Assembly (NCBI RefSeq): GCF_016808335.1
Contig: NC_053138.1
Coordinates: 12,827,900-12,891,899, forward strand
From: Panicum virgatum
Lineage: Eukaryota; Streptophyta; Magnoliopsida; Poales; Poaceae
Length of the DNA stretch: 64,000 nt
Direction of reading: 5' to 3'
In this document: piece by piece, positions 11,946-23,412 of the stretch
Numbering within the stretch: the stretch's first letter is position 1
How the letters are laid out: each line of letters opens with the position of its first letter
The notes under the pieces: generated by a model
Told to the model about the DNA's origin: nothing
Databases searched by the model: none
What the model saw: only the letters and a program-made list of their open reading frames with translations
Position numbers and translations under genes: made by a program

Positions 11946-12928
11946 TCGACCGACCTTATGGACGCAGTCACGCAGCACGCTGCTTCGTCGTCGTATAGGC
12001 AGGCGTCTGTGCGCTGCCACGGCTGCATCCTACACTTCTGTGCTCCATTCTTCTGCCTCTGTAAATGTGACGACGATGGTGACTAGTACGGTGCGTGTCC
12101 GTATAGTCAGCTGTTAGCATGCATGCAGGGTCGTGCCATGTCGCCCGGCCGGCGGTCGGCGGCAGAGGCCGCCATGGGAACATAACCGTGTCATACTGTA
12201 CGTGCTATGCAAATACAGTGCGTATTGTCTGGGCACGGCCACTGCCAGTGGCCCCTAGCTCTGCAATAGTCTATATAGGTAGTTGTCTGAATGGTCGTCT
12301 CTGTCTTCACCAGCGCGGACGCATGCTGACATGCATGTCGCCGCAGGACAGCAGCAGGGGTGTACGTCGTGTCTCTGTCGAGCCGCCGCAGGGATTCGGT
12401 GGCCGGAGGCGGCGGAGATTGTTCCTTTCTTTCGCCTCTCCCTTGGTCGTCGGCATCTGCCAGCATGCATGCACGCCGCAACAAGCCCGCCATGTCCCTG
12501 TCAACGATAAGCAAGCGGCGCTCTTGTCTCGGTCCACGCTCTCTTCTTTGCATTGCACATACGGCATGTGTGTCCCCTCTGTCTTTTTTCTTTTTTGCTT
12601 TTTTTCATTTGCGGCAACTTGGAGGCTCTCCTTCATGTCACGTACAGTACGACGTTTGTATCCCCCCATTCTGCCTTTATTTCCCTTATTATACATACAT
12701 TTTCCTTTCCACTTCCTTTGCCCTTTATATTAGTTCTTTTCTTTCCCTTTTTGCTATTTGTATTGATCTCTATTAAAACCTAGCAAGTTGTTTTAGAAGA
12801 AAGTATTTGAAAAAGTTTTCCACTTGAAGTGCATGTTTGAAGAAGTTGATCAGAATGCGTGTTTCAAGTTCCCTGTGACGTAAAAGAGATACATATACGC
12901 AATACACACATGTATGCTTATATACATA
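11946..12928 (+). other. 3' flank of the BAM3-like gene
   Basis: It probably begins with the 3' UTR of the kinase. GC content falls from left to right, ending in a T/C-rich stretch (12570-12780). Several open frames lack any recognisable domain and I see no further gene. Confidence 0.5.
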
Positions 12929-13188
12929 CTCCCTCCGTTCCAAATTATAAGACATTCCGACAATCTTGGAGAGTAAAAAATTTTTATGTTTGACCAAATT
13001 TATATAAAAGAATAATGACATTTATTATATAAACTAAGTACCATTAGATTCTTTATTAGTTATATTTTCATAATACATCAATTTGATATCATAAATCTTT
13101 ATATTTCTCTCTATAATCTTGGTCAAATTTGAGATTGCTTTGACTCTCCAAGATTCTTGGGATGTCTTATAATTTGGAACGGAGGGAG
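12929..13188. mobile_element. Stowaway MITE (Tc1/Mariner type)
   Basis: A 260-bp element with terminal inverted repeats CTCCCTCCGTTCCAAATTAT and its mirror at the right end, flanked by TA dinucleotides (12927-12928 and 13189-13190). The TIR sequence and TA duplication are diagnostic of grass Stowaway elements. AT-rich interior with no coding. Confidence 0.97.
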
Positions 13189-15025
13189 TATAAAACAATG
13201 CATGCTATATCCTTATGGATACATCTGGAATTCTGGATAAACAATATGTCCCAAGCAATAAGCATATGGGAGAAAATGGATTGAAAGATTTTGAGATCGA
13301 CGAAATCACCATAGGTGCTGCAATGTTGAGGTTAGGTCAGCCTTGATAGGCAAATTTCACCCCAAGAGAAAAACATCAAAACTCATATCTAAAACTTTCT
13401 AAAGAATTTATGTTCATCAAAATAAATTTTAGATGAGTTTTTAGAAAACTTATCACATAAAGGATTTCTCGAGAAGTTCTACTAAAAGGTTATCCGAAGA
13501 AATCCTCCTAAAAAGTTGTCCGCAAAAGGTTGCATCAGAAGTTTGTTAGGAAAACAGCTGAAATTATCTTTGATAAATTACCTAATATTGTAGATGTTGC
13601 GCTATTCAAAAACTGAAAACTATTTAAGGAGAAAATACTGAAAATCATAATTCCAACTAGCGTATTCCGATTTGTTTGTTTGTTTATTATTTTTTTCTTA
13701 GCTGGATTTATAACCAATGCCATGGTAGTCGGTAGCGCCATGGTCGTTGGCAGAGCAAACGGAGTCGGAACCTGCCCGGCAGTGGGGTCGGTCATCGCGT
13801 TGGCGTCCGACCTGGGCCTCCCTCTTCCTGGTCTGACCTGTACCCCACCCGCGCCCTTGTTTTGTTGCCTTGTTCATCTCAACAACCTTTTCCCTTCCCG
13901 TCCCAACCGCCGACTTGCCTCGCGCCGCCGGCCCGCCGCCGCCCATCTGCCCCCCCGGCCGTCTTCCTCTTCTGAAGTGGGAAAGAAAAGGGAGAGAGTA
14001 AACGAGGCCTGCCGCCTGCGCCGCGCTGCGCCCCAGGTTTGATCCCATCGTTCTCCTTGATTTCTTCTCCGTGTTCTTTGCTTCCTCTCGATCCGCGACC
14101 TCAGCCCCTCGCCGATCCCTCCTATATGTTTGGTTCGGATCTCCGGTATATTCCCATACTGGACTGGAGGGTTAGCATTAGCAACTAGCAAGCTTCGATT
14201 TGACTTTCTTGCGGGTGTTTAGTAATTCGATTATTGAGTTCCGTTCCGTTCAGTCGTGTGTCAACTTCGCCTAATTCGGTAATCCCTGCTATTAGGTGTC
14301 CCCGCCTTCCTTCCTGGGATGCGAGGACAGGGCATGCCTCTTACGAGTAAATTTTAACGGGGTCAGGTGTTCCATGATGCTCCACATGAGCATGTTTTCT
14401 GCTTGTTCAGTTCAATGAGTGTATGAAACCAAACTATAATGTAGAGAATCCTCTACCTTTTCCTTCTTGCTGAAATTACACCGCATCCTTCACAGCCTTA
14501 TTAGTATCATCAGCACCTTATGCGCATGAGATTCTATTTTCTCCGACTAGTAAAAAAGGACTGAAATTTCGCAGTCAATGACTGACTCCCTAGTTAACAA
14601 AGTCCTCTGCCTCACTACCTCACAAAACGAATGAAGTACTCAAGTACATATGCTGCGTCAAAGAGTTCTCTCTTCTACCATACCCATACTCATTAACATC
14701 TTTGCATATGTCAAATACTGGTACCAGGTGTAGATCAGTCAGCCCTGATTACTCAGGCATACCCGCGCTTGTGCAATTTTGAAAAAAAAATGGTACCTGG
14801 ACTTGTAACTGTCTCTTGCAATGAATTAACTTTTCAGTTTTCTTTCATTAGCAAGTTGATATTTGGAGTGACGAATAATTTTACAAGGTCCCGCTTGATG
14901 TATGCTTGATAGATAGACATCCTAATGGAGAAGTATTACTTCATTACCAGCTTATGAGATAGCTCAGCAGCGCCATTTTACCTTGCTGTAAACAGAGTAT
15001 GCTCTTCTAGCACTTGGATATTTGG
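13189..15025 (+). other. intergenic sequence, then probable 5' leader and first intron of the PH gene
   Basis: 13189-13690 is AT-rich and featureless apart from loosely repeated AAAANTTNT-type words. From about 13850 the sequence is GC-rich and C-rich, ending in a plausible donor (CCCCAG|GTTTGA at 14036). This would be a non-coding first exon, and 14037-15010 would then be an intron. The exon 1 boundary is inferred, not proven. Confidence 0.45.
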
Positions 15026-16468
15026 ATGGATGATGTTTATGGACGTATAGAGGTCTTCCCACAATACTTTATGCCATCAAAAGAAGCTATGGACAGTCCT
15101 GATGGTCTATCCACAAGTAAGAATAACCTGGATACTTCACCAAGGTGATACTGGTGGTGAAAGAGTTTCTGTTGCCGAACTCATTCTCTGCATTTGTGGG
15201 TATGATAACATGCTGTTCTTGTCATGTGAACAGCTCACGTGGACGTTCCTGGACTCCTAAACGAGCTAAGGGAGCTGCATCTATTTTGCGTTTGTTGTCC
15301 ATTCCCCGCTTCAGATGGTCGGCAAGCAATGATGATGAGGACAAGGTTACTGAATCATCTATACACAAAGCTTCCTGCTTACATCTTGCATGCTAGCATG
15401 ACTGCTCCTTCGCAACACTAACATTTTTCACTGAGAGCAGATTGAATTGTCCAGAGCTGAAGTGGAGTCATTACGAACTGAAATAGCGGATGCTGAGGAA
15501 AGAGAATCCCACTTAAAAGCTCGGTATGAAATATATAAAGAAAAGAACCTTGTAGTATGCAGTTTGTTGAAAAGTGTACATATTCTTTTTTTGAGGAAAA
15601 AAGTGGAGATATTCTGATGATATTATTCGCACTATGTTTATGTTCTGACCTTCTAGGTTGGAAAATATCGATGAAGTTTTAAGATATGCTCGTCTTTCTG
15701 GCTATCTCTACATTAGAAGTGTATGAAATCTGTCCTTTTTTGTTCCCATTGCTCTACTCTTTTCAAAATCCTTCAAGACTAATGAGTATGGACTTCTGGT
15801 TTATGTAGCGATGGACCCAACTTCCTGGGGAGCCACCTATCTTAGATGATGCTGATGTGGATGACTGGCTTCCTCGATTTGTTGTTCTGCAAGGGCAGTG
15901 TGTGTACTATTATCTCAAATCTACAGGTAAATTCTTCTTTTCCTTTTTTTTTGGTGATTTTTCTAGTCACAGATTATATTGGTGAATGCTGGCATATGAT
16001 GTACTTGGATCTTAGCTGTCCCTGAACTTGTGGCATTTCTATGTTTCAGATTTGAGCCCACAAGAGTCTACACTGTTATGTGACATTGTTGAAGTAGGGA
16101 GGCTCCCAAACTTTGTGCCAGAAGATGAAAAGACAAGATACGCGTTTTACCTGTTGAGCCGTCAAGGCTTGAAGTTTGAATGCTCCAGTACCTCCGAAAT
16201 TCAGGTAACAGAGAGGCATACCCAAGTGCAGAAAACGTATAAAAGTTGCAAGTTGCCACGAGGACCGGCCTTTTTTTTTTATCGGCACGAGGACCGGCCT
16301 TGTAGGGACTGATAAGTGATAACGGTAAATTTGCATTGGGTTTACCTTTTCCAGGTTGATTCATGGGTGAGAGCACTAAAAAGCGATTGCAAATTGCGGG
16401 GCGGTGCTGCTGGTGAGGACGAGACGAAGACGAAGAGTAGCCAGCTAGAAGATGGGTCGTCATGGTGA
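15026..16468 (+). CDS. small PH-domain protein (seven coding exons)
   Basis: My exon model is 15026-15144, 15234-15345, 15441-15523, 15657-15720, 15809-15926, 16050-16204 and 16355-16468. All introns are GT-AG, phases agree throughout, and the product is about 254 residues. Residues 1-77 are basic/Ser-rich (SSRGRSWTPKRAKGAAS). Next is a short helical, coiled-coil-like stretch (IELSRAEVESLRTEIADAEE). The pleckstrin homology domain follows, starting at ARLSGYLYIRS with RFVVLQGQCVYYYLK and ending with the PH-type tryptophan helix VDSWVRALKSDC. PH domains usually bind phosphoinositides or proteins at membranes; the ligand is unknown here. The start is uncertain: ATG 15026 lies 15 bases after an acceptor-like TAG, and an upstream coding exon is possible. 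Confidence 0.82.
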
Positions 16469-16996
16469 TCGATCGGACACGGGTTCGGGTTTCCCAGCCA
16501 AGGATGCTCTGCTCGCCGGATGTATGTACATTACAGCAGAGTAATTGGCTCGTGCTGGTAGCAAAAACCTTTTGTGTTACTTTTTTTGTTAAAAAAGTCC
16601 TTCCGTTGACCGAGAATTACTGAACGTGTATAAAATACTCCTTGTACATACATACACGTATACATGTAAGGGAAGCAGCATATATAGAGAGGTGCGACAC
16701 AGCAGGGCATGCATGTGTAGATTTCCTTGCTCATCATATGAAATTCTTTCGGCACGTGTTATTTTGTACGGCACGATTGCGTCGGCCGTTTGGTAGACCG
16801 TAAAGACACGTGAAAACTCATGTAAAGAAAGTAATAATTCTATTGGTCAACTAGAGAGTCCCTGTGCAGTAGTAATTGAATAAAAAAAAAGTATTGTGCC
16901 GGTGGAGTCAACTAGGGTGTCCCTGCAAAGCAAATCCCTGTATATATGGGAGCCAGTATAATCACAGAATAGCCATCCGTAGTGGTCTCGTGAACC
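16469..16996 (+). other. spacer between the PH and rhamnogalacturonan lyase genes
   Basis: It probably holds the PH gene 3' UTR and the lyase promoter. The sequence near 16945 (GTATATATGGG, about 50 bases before the lyase ATG) is a plausible TATA box for the lyase. Nothing else is supported. Confidence 0.45.
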
Positions 16997-19900
16997 ATGG
17001 CCGCGGCACCGAGGTGGTGCCTCCAGCTCGCCGTGGGAGCGTCGCTGCTGGTGCTGCTCCTCGCCGCCGATCCGCCGCCGCCGCCAGCGGCCGGTGGCGG
17101 CGTCACCTTACACGCCGACGACCCTACCCAGGTTGGTTACTATACTACGCGTTGTGTCTTGTGTCTTGTTGCTTGCTGGGTCTCTTTGCGCATCGAATTA
17201 GTAGTGCACTGATATGAATATGATACGTCTCCGCCTGCGCCGCAGGTGGTCGTGGACAATGGCGTGGTGCAGGTGTCGCTGTCCAGGCCGCAGGGCCAGA
17301 TCACCGGCGTCCGCTACGGCGGCGGCGGCGGCCAGAACCTGCTGCAGTACGACGCCAGCCAGAGGAACTCGGGAGGGTACTCGGATGTGGTCTGGAATTA
17401 CCCTGGCTCGAATCGCCCAGGAACGATGGATATGTGAGTGCCCGCTCTAGCTCATCATTAGTATCTTTGTAAATCTCTCTGATAATGCTAGCAATTCCAG
17501 TTTGCGGTTCTCTAGATTTGACAGGCCTGATTCTGGCTAGCTTTGGCACTAGCTCCACAATTTAGTAACTTTTGCCACGCCAACATCAATGTCGTTGATC
17601 AATATGATTTTTTTTAATAATGGAAAAGATTGTCCGGCTTCACCCTCCTCGAGGGAGGATCAGACAACATTATTACACGCAGTATGAATCCTTCGGTTAA
17701 TTTGGACTTGGTTGATTGCAGTTTTCTTCCCTTTGTTTCTTTTTTTTATTATGATTGCGATTCCCTTTTTATGTTAAGCAGTAAATGAATTATTGCAATT
17801 TTCATGAGTAAATAATTGCTAATTTAGGATCACTACAAACTAGCTGAAGTTAGGCAACACCTTTTTTTTAGATTAAGAAAAAGTTAGGCAACACATACTG
17901 AAGCGACTGTACATATTCGCTGGCTGGCTAATGCACAGGTTGGACGGTACAGAGTTCCAGGTTGTATCCTCAAGTGAGGAGCAGGTGGAGCTCTCTTTCA
18001 GGAGCTCATACAACGCGTCACGTCCGGACAGCCTCCGGCTAAACGTCGACAAGAGGTAGTACTACGTCTAAACTGACGGCGGCGCATGCATGCTTTCAAG
18101 CCATCATTTAAGTTTCAGTATCAACCAATAAAATAATTTTGCAAAAAATAAAAATATAACTGTTTCATTGAGACAATGCAGGCTTGTGATGCTGAGAGGC
18201 AGCTCCGGGTTCTACTGCTACTCCATCTTCGAGCACGCCCCGGAGTACCCAGCTCTCAACGTCTCGGTGGCTCGCCTCGCCTTCAAGCTCAACGCCGCCA
18301 TGTACGGAGACACGCGCCTACCTGTGTTTTGCTTTTCGCTGCCTTTTCCTACCAATATTCATCACTGCGCATTTGATGTTAGGTTCAACTACATGGCGAT
18401 CTCGGACGACATCCAGAGGTACATGCCGAGCGCGGCGGACAGGGACCCGCCCCGCGGCGTCCCACTGGCGTACAAGGAGGCCGTCCTGCTCGTCGACCCC
18501 GTGGAGCCGGAGTTCAGAGGGGAGGTGGACGACAAGTACCAGTACTCGCTGGACAACCAGGATAACTCGGTGCACGGATGGATCGGCGGCAGCGGCGATC
18601 CGGCGGCGTCGGCGTCGGCGACGGGCTTCTGGGTCGTCACTCCCAGCATCGAGTTCAAGAACGGCGGGCCGCTCAAGCGGGAGCTCACCTCCCACACCGG
18701 CCCCACCTCCCTCGCGGTAAGCATCATGTTAGCCCCAAATTAAGTGAAACCTGAATTCCTGATCGACGATTGCTGCCATGGACGGACGGCAGGTGTTTCT
18801 AGGCCCGCATTACGTCGGCAGGGACATGGTGATCCGGTTCGAGGAGGGCGAGAGCTGGAAGAAGGTGCTGGGCCCCGTCTTCATCTACCTCAACTCCGGC
18901 GACCCGAGCCGCAAGAGAGACCTCTGGGAGGACGCCAAGGCGCGGGCGCGGGCGGAGGTCAGCAGATGGCCCTACACCTTCCCCGGGTCGCCGGACTTCG
19001 CGAAGCCGTGCGAGAGAGGCTCCGTCACGGGGAGGCTCTGGGTCAGAGACGCCGCCGCCAAGCAGCAGCAGCAGCCTGCCGCGATGGCCTACGTCGGGCT
19101 CGCCGCGCCCGGCCAACCTGGCTCCTGGGCCAGAGAGAGCAAGGTACGAACCTGGCCGGCCCGGCTCCCACTCAGCTCAAATTTCGCCGGAGATCCATGG
19201 CTCACGGCCGGCGACATGCTTGCAGAGGTATCAGTTCTGGACGAGGGCCACCTCCGACGGCCGCTTCAGCATCGGCAACGTCCGGGAAGGAGTGTATAGC
19301 CTCTACGCCTGGGTCCCCGGGGTCCTCGGCGACTACGTGCACGCCTCGTCCGTGACGGTGACGCCAGCGAGCGCCGTCGACGCCGGCGACCTCGTGTTCG
19401 AGCCCCCGAGGTCGGGCCCCACGCTGTGGGAGATCGGCGTCCCGGACCAGTCGGCGGCGGAGTTCCACGTCCCCGACCCAGACCCGAGGTACGCGAGCCG
19501 GCTCTTCCTTGACAGGGGTACGTACAGGCAGTACGGCCTGTGGGAGAGGTACGCCGCCCTCTACCCCGACGGCGACCTCGTGTTCACCGTCGGCGAGAGC
19601 AACCACTCCAGGGACTGGTTCTTCGCGCACGTCACGAGGTAAACTCGGGGTGTTTGGATCATGACTGATTTTTAGTCCGCATTGCATCAGATATTTAAAT
19701 GTTAATTAGAAGAATTAAATATGAGCTAATTATAAAACTAATTTAGCCGGCCGGTTTATTGTTGCCCGTTTTTTATCCGGAGTCTGCTTTATTGTTGTTT
19801 CTCTTTTTTTTAGCCGGCCGTTTTTTTTCCTTTTGCGAAGACCTGTGCTCGAGCTTTGTACAGTGCTAACTTTTTTATTCTTGCCCATCGGACACCCTTC

Positions 19901-20494
19901 TTTTTAATATAGCGGGCAGATCTCTTGCTAGTTTATTTCAAAGAAAAATAAAAAATAAAACTAATTTCATAATTAAGCCAAACCTAATTGACGGGATTAG
20001 TCTAATAAATCTAATTAATTTATAATTTACAATTAATATACGAATCTATTAAACCTAATTAAATTATAATTAGCATATTTTACTATAGCATCCATGTTTG
20101 CTGATGCAGGATGGTCGCCCCAGGAAAGAACAACACGGTCGTGCCGACGACGTGGCAGATACGCTTCCACCTGGACGAAGTTGTGGCGGGCGGCACCTAC
20201 ACGCTGCGCGTCGCCCTCGCGGCGTCCCACATGGCCAGCCTGCAGGTGCGGGTGAACGGCGGCGGCGACAGCGGAGCCGGAGGCGCCGGCGCGCCGCCGG
20301 CGTTGCTGATGGGCGACAACAACGCCATCGCACGGCACGGCATACGCGGCACGGAGTGGAACCTGGATTTCCGCATCGAGGGCCGCCTGCTCAACCAAGG
20401 GGACAACACCATCCACATCACCCAGGCGAGCGCCCTGAACCAGTTCGTCGGGGTCATGTACGACTACATCCGCCTCGAAGGCCCTTCAATGTAG
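16997..20494 (+). CDS. rhamnogalacturonan lyase, polysaccharide lyase family 4
   Basis: Exons are 16997-17131, 17246-17433, 17939-18055, 18182-18301, 18383-18716, 18793-19143, 19226-19638 and 20110-20494, all GT-AG with matching phases, giving about 680 residues, normal for plant members. A signal peptide (residues 1-24, [20 protein letters not shown]...) points to secretion into the wall. The N-terminal beta-sandwich catalytic region includes [21 protein letters not shown], a WNYPGS segment and [15 protein letters not shown]. The fibronectin-like middle domain spans [20 protein letters not shown] and [14 protein letters not shown]. The C-terminal carbohydrate-binding-like domain contains [10 protein letters not shown] and ends [14 protein letters not shown]. 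The family cleaves the rhamnose-galacturonate backbone of pectin by beta-elimination. Oddity: the 81-nt intron 18302-18382 is a multiple of three without stops. Retaining it would add 27 residues. Confidence 0.92.
18302..18382 (+). other. 81-nt in-frame intron of the lyase gene (possible retained intron)
   Basis: Donor CAT|GTACGG and acceptor GATGTTAG|GTTCAA. Splicing joins KLNAAM to FNYMAIS, which reads as a continuous family motif. Without splicing the frame stays open across all 27 codons. I prefer the spliced form because the inserted residues ([12 protein letters not shown]...) have no place in the fold. Confidence 0.7.
19650..20100. mobile_element. decayed AT-rich MITE pieces inside the last lyase intron
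   Basis: The segment opens GGTGTTTGGATCATGACT near 19648. It is rich in TTAATTAGAAGAATTAAA, ATTATAAAACTAATT and TACTATAGCATC words, typical of grass MITEs starting G(G)TGTTTGG. The two similar parts are separated by a T-rich insert with GCCGGCCG motifs. I could not define matching ends or a target duplication. Confidence 0.45.
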
Positions 20495-20713
20495 TGGCCC
20501 GGGACCTCTGGTCCTCTGCTATACTCCTACTGATTAACAATTAATCCCGGCTAGGATAGCCTGGCCCTGGCCCAAAGCAAGATCCTCTCTCAGCAAGAAA
20601 GGTAAATGTATACAAGAACATTGAGCAGCTAGCAATCATCAGTGCTGTATTCTACAACATTGAGCAATCATCAAGAAAAAATATTGTTTTTGATTAGGAA
20701 ATACAAATGTTCC
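20495..20713 (+). other. 3' flank of the lyase gene
   Basis: Short AT-rich stretch up to the left target duplication of the large MULE. No feature is recognised beyond the likely 3' UTR. Confidence 0.5.
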
Positions 20714-20723
20714 ATTAGAAAAA

Positions 20724-21000
20724 GGAAAAAGTCTACTTAACCCCCTGACATATCAACATGTGTCTAACCTACACCACCAACTAAAAAACCGGCTAATGAA
20801 CACATTAAACTTTGCAAAACCAGGCAGGGAACCCCCTCGGGCGGTTTGGGAGGCTGGTTTTGCCTACGTGGACAGACAGCATGGCAAGCTTATGATGTGG
20901 AGGGCTGGATTGACTGGGTTGACGGTGGGACCCACCTGTCAGGCTCCCTCCCCCACATAACAGCCGACGCCTCCCCTGTTTCTCTCCCTCTCTGATTTTG
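20724..21000 (+). repeat. left TIR of the MULE
   Basis: Its reverse complement recurs at 36634 down to about 36385. The match is near-exact through GGCTCCCTCCCCCACATAAC and GCCGACGCCTC, and weaker with small indels after that. The inner part overlaps the probable promoter and leader of the zf-GRF gene. Confidence 0.93.
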
Positions 21001-21116
21001 CTCGCCCTCTCCGTTCGTTCTCGTCCCCGGCAGCGGAGTTCCCGAATAGCTAGGGTTCCAGCGGGTTCTCGCCACCCCTCTTTCCCCGCGGTTTGTTGCC
21101 ATCTCCGGCTTGTCGG

Positions 21117-21768
21117 ATGTCGCAGGCAAGCTCTCGGTCGGGATCGAGCAGCCAAGGTCGTGGCGGAGGCATCGGCGGCGGGTACGAAGGGCAGGGTTCA
21201 CCAGTGCCGTACCGCGTTGGCCCTCTCGCGTACGAGCCCGCCGTGCTATGCAGGTGCAATGGCAAGGCTTGCAGATGGATTTCATGGAGCAATGCCCAGC
21301 CAGGGCGCAGGTACTACAGGTGCAAGAAGTCTAGGGTAAGCAATCTATCAAATCTCCCTCATTTGATTGTGTTGCCTGTTTTGATCTGCAATGATGAATC
21401 TGCAGACCGGAATTGACTGCGGCTTCTTTCTTTGGGCCGATGAGGAATGCTCTAAATGGTTCAAGGAGCTGCTCATTGACCTGAGAGATGCTGTCTGGGA
21501 GCTGAGCAAGAAGGATGGGGAGCTGGATGCCAAGGACATGGTGTTGGAGGCAAAGGAGATGGAGGTTGAGGTGAAGAAGAATGAGGTTGAGGACATGGTC
21601 ATGGAGTTGAATGCCAAGCAGCAGGAGGTGCAGGCCAAGGAACAAGTTGTGGCTTTACTGGAAGCACGGCTGAAGAACAAGAACAAGTGCATTGACATGC
21701 TGGCTGTGCTTTGTATGTTCCTGCTTCTGACCATGGTGGTCATTCTGTGCAATGGCAACAAGGCATGA
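21117..21768 (+). CDS. zf-GRF domain protein with coiled coil and C-terminal membrane anchor, carried by the MULE
   Basis: Exons 21117-21335 and 21406-21768 are joined by a 70-bp GT-AG intron (AGG|GTAAGC, CTGCAG|ACCGG), giving 193 residues. Residues 1-40 are Ser/Gly-rich. The GRF zinc finger spans about residues 44-90: CRCNGKACRW, NAQPGRRYYRC and, across the splice, DCGFFLWADEE. All four expected zinc ligands (C-x-C, C, C) and the PGR and CGFF.W hallmarks are present. Residues 95-165 are a heptad-rich coiled coil (ELDAKDMVLEAKEMEVEVKK...). A hydrophobic segment (MLAVLCMFLLLTMVVILC) lies 6 residues from the end, as in a tail-anchored protein. GRF fingers bind single-stranded nucleic acid in some eukaryotic repair enzymes; the role here is unknown. 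It sits where the second gene of MuDR-type elements would be, and appears intact. Confidence 0.85.
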
Positions 21769-22378
21769 AGCCAAGTTAGAAGGTTTAGGGTAGGCTAAGT
21801 TTCTTTTGTAAGTATGACTGTCCCCTGGTTAGGAAGTGGTCCTATTATTTTGTATGTATGGCCTGGATGCAAGTGGTTAGGAAGTGGTCCTGGTATGCTA
21901 GATATCATGGTTGGGAACATGGCCATGTCCCTGTTATTTTGGTGGTCAGATTTGGCACATGTGGGTGATGTGGTTTGTAACATGAATGTGATGGTTATGG
22001 TATGGAACATGATGTTAATGTGGTTTGATGACCAATTATTCGTAGCAAATAGTTGTATAATTGAGCAGTAAATAATTGAGGACACAGACATTAACTAGTC
22101 CCATCCATTTCCCTCCAGCATGGAACCTTACACAGAGTGCGCATCCATCTAACACATAGTTTGTATCTTACACAAAAGGTACTCAGTTTGTAAGCGCAAC
22201 TACACTGGAATTTGTGGCAGTTTGTATGCCCTACAAAATACTAACAGGCTGAAGCCTTACATCCAGCAAATGATCAGTAGTTGTCTCCAAATAGCAGATG
22301 CTGAAGCCTTCTTGTTCCTGCCCTTGTTCCACTAGAACCACCAGGTTGTCTTCCACCTCGGCCATGTGGTGCAGCCTG

Positions 22379-22441
22379 CCTTGGGTCTTGGCTTGACTCA
22401 GGCTGGCTTGGGCCTTGGCTTGACTCAGGCTGGCTTGGACC
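22379..22441. repeat. two-copy tandem repeat, about 29-30 bp unit
   Basis: The words CTTGGCTTGACTCAGGCTGG and CTTGG repeat twice in direct order. It lies downstream of the transposase stop on the minus strand, within the MULE, and is not part of a supported gene. Confidence 0.7.
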
Positions 22442-22511
22442 ACCCATTTAGAGAAAGTGTTTGGGTCAGATTGTAGTAATATGTCAAATTAACTGATAAA
22501 GTTATTGTTAC

Positions 22512-23412
22512 CTATTCGTTACAAGTTTTGCCTTTCTTCTTGGATGAACCAGCACCTTCTTGGGCCTTCCTCTTCTTTGCTTTTTCTCTTATAATGTGAG
22601 CTTTAGCTTTCTTCCCAACTTCAGGATTTTTTGGGCACTTTTTAGCATTGTGGTCATATCTCTTACATAGTCTGCACCTCATCTTGATCCCAACCCTGCT
22701 GAGCTTAGTGCCTTTCGGCTTCTCTCCAATTTCCCTCCTCCTTTCTGTCTTGGGCCTACCAGGCATCTTCACATATGCTGGGGGATCTGGCCTTGGCATG
22801 TCTGAAATTGGCCAATTGCCTGAACCTTCAATTGGTTGCAGGACATGAGCATAAGTCTTCTGGTACACAACTATGATGTAGCAGTTTGCAATGAAATCAT
22901 CAACTTGCAATGATGCCTTGTATATGCAACTGATTGCATGGCAACAAGGTATGCCAGAGAGCTGCCAGTACCTACAAGTGCAAGATCTCTGCTGCAAGTT
23001 CACCACATATTTCCTATCTTCCTTCTCTTGCACCTCAAATCCATCTGCTCCATTCCAGAGAACAATGCAGCATCCTGACCTGGCAATATTGACCTTTAAC
23101 TTCCTAAAGATGTTTGGACATACTGTCCATATCCATCTTTCTGCCTTGGTTCTGTTTTCCTCAATTCTGACCATTATTTTCTTCCTTATGGCTTCCATCA
23201 TTGAGATGACTGGATAGAACCTTGCATCCATGATGCTATTGTTGAAGCTCTCACACATATTATTGTCCACTGAATCACAATTCGAACCCAATCTGAAGAA
23301 AGGTCTACTCCAATGCTCTGGTGAAGTTGACATCATGTCCTTAGCTCCATCTGGTGTATCCTGGGCCAGATATGTTGTATATAGGTTGAACAAAGGCCTG
23401 CAGGACGCCTTT
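22512..23412 (-). pseudogene. MULE transposase, C-terminal part (SWIM finger and zinc knuckle)
   Basis: This is the 3' part of the minus-strand transposase, cut off from its 5' part by the gypsy insertion. It contains the NNMCESFNNSIMDAR motif of MURA transposases, a SWIM zinc finger (CTCRYWQLSGIPCCHAI, C-x-C...C-x-H) and a terminal CCHC knuckle (CRLCKRYDHNAKKC). A Lys-rich tail ends at TAG 22512-22514. The frame in this part is open. The reading frame across 23412 matches the break at 34135 on the far side of the insertion. Confidence 0.92.
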
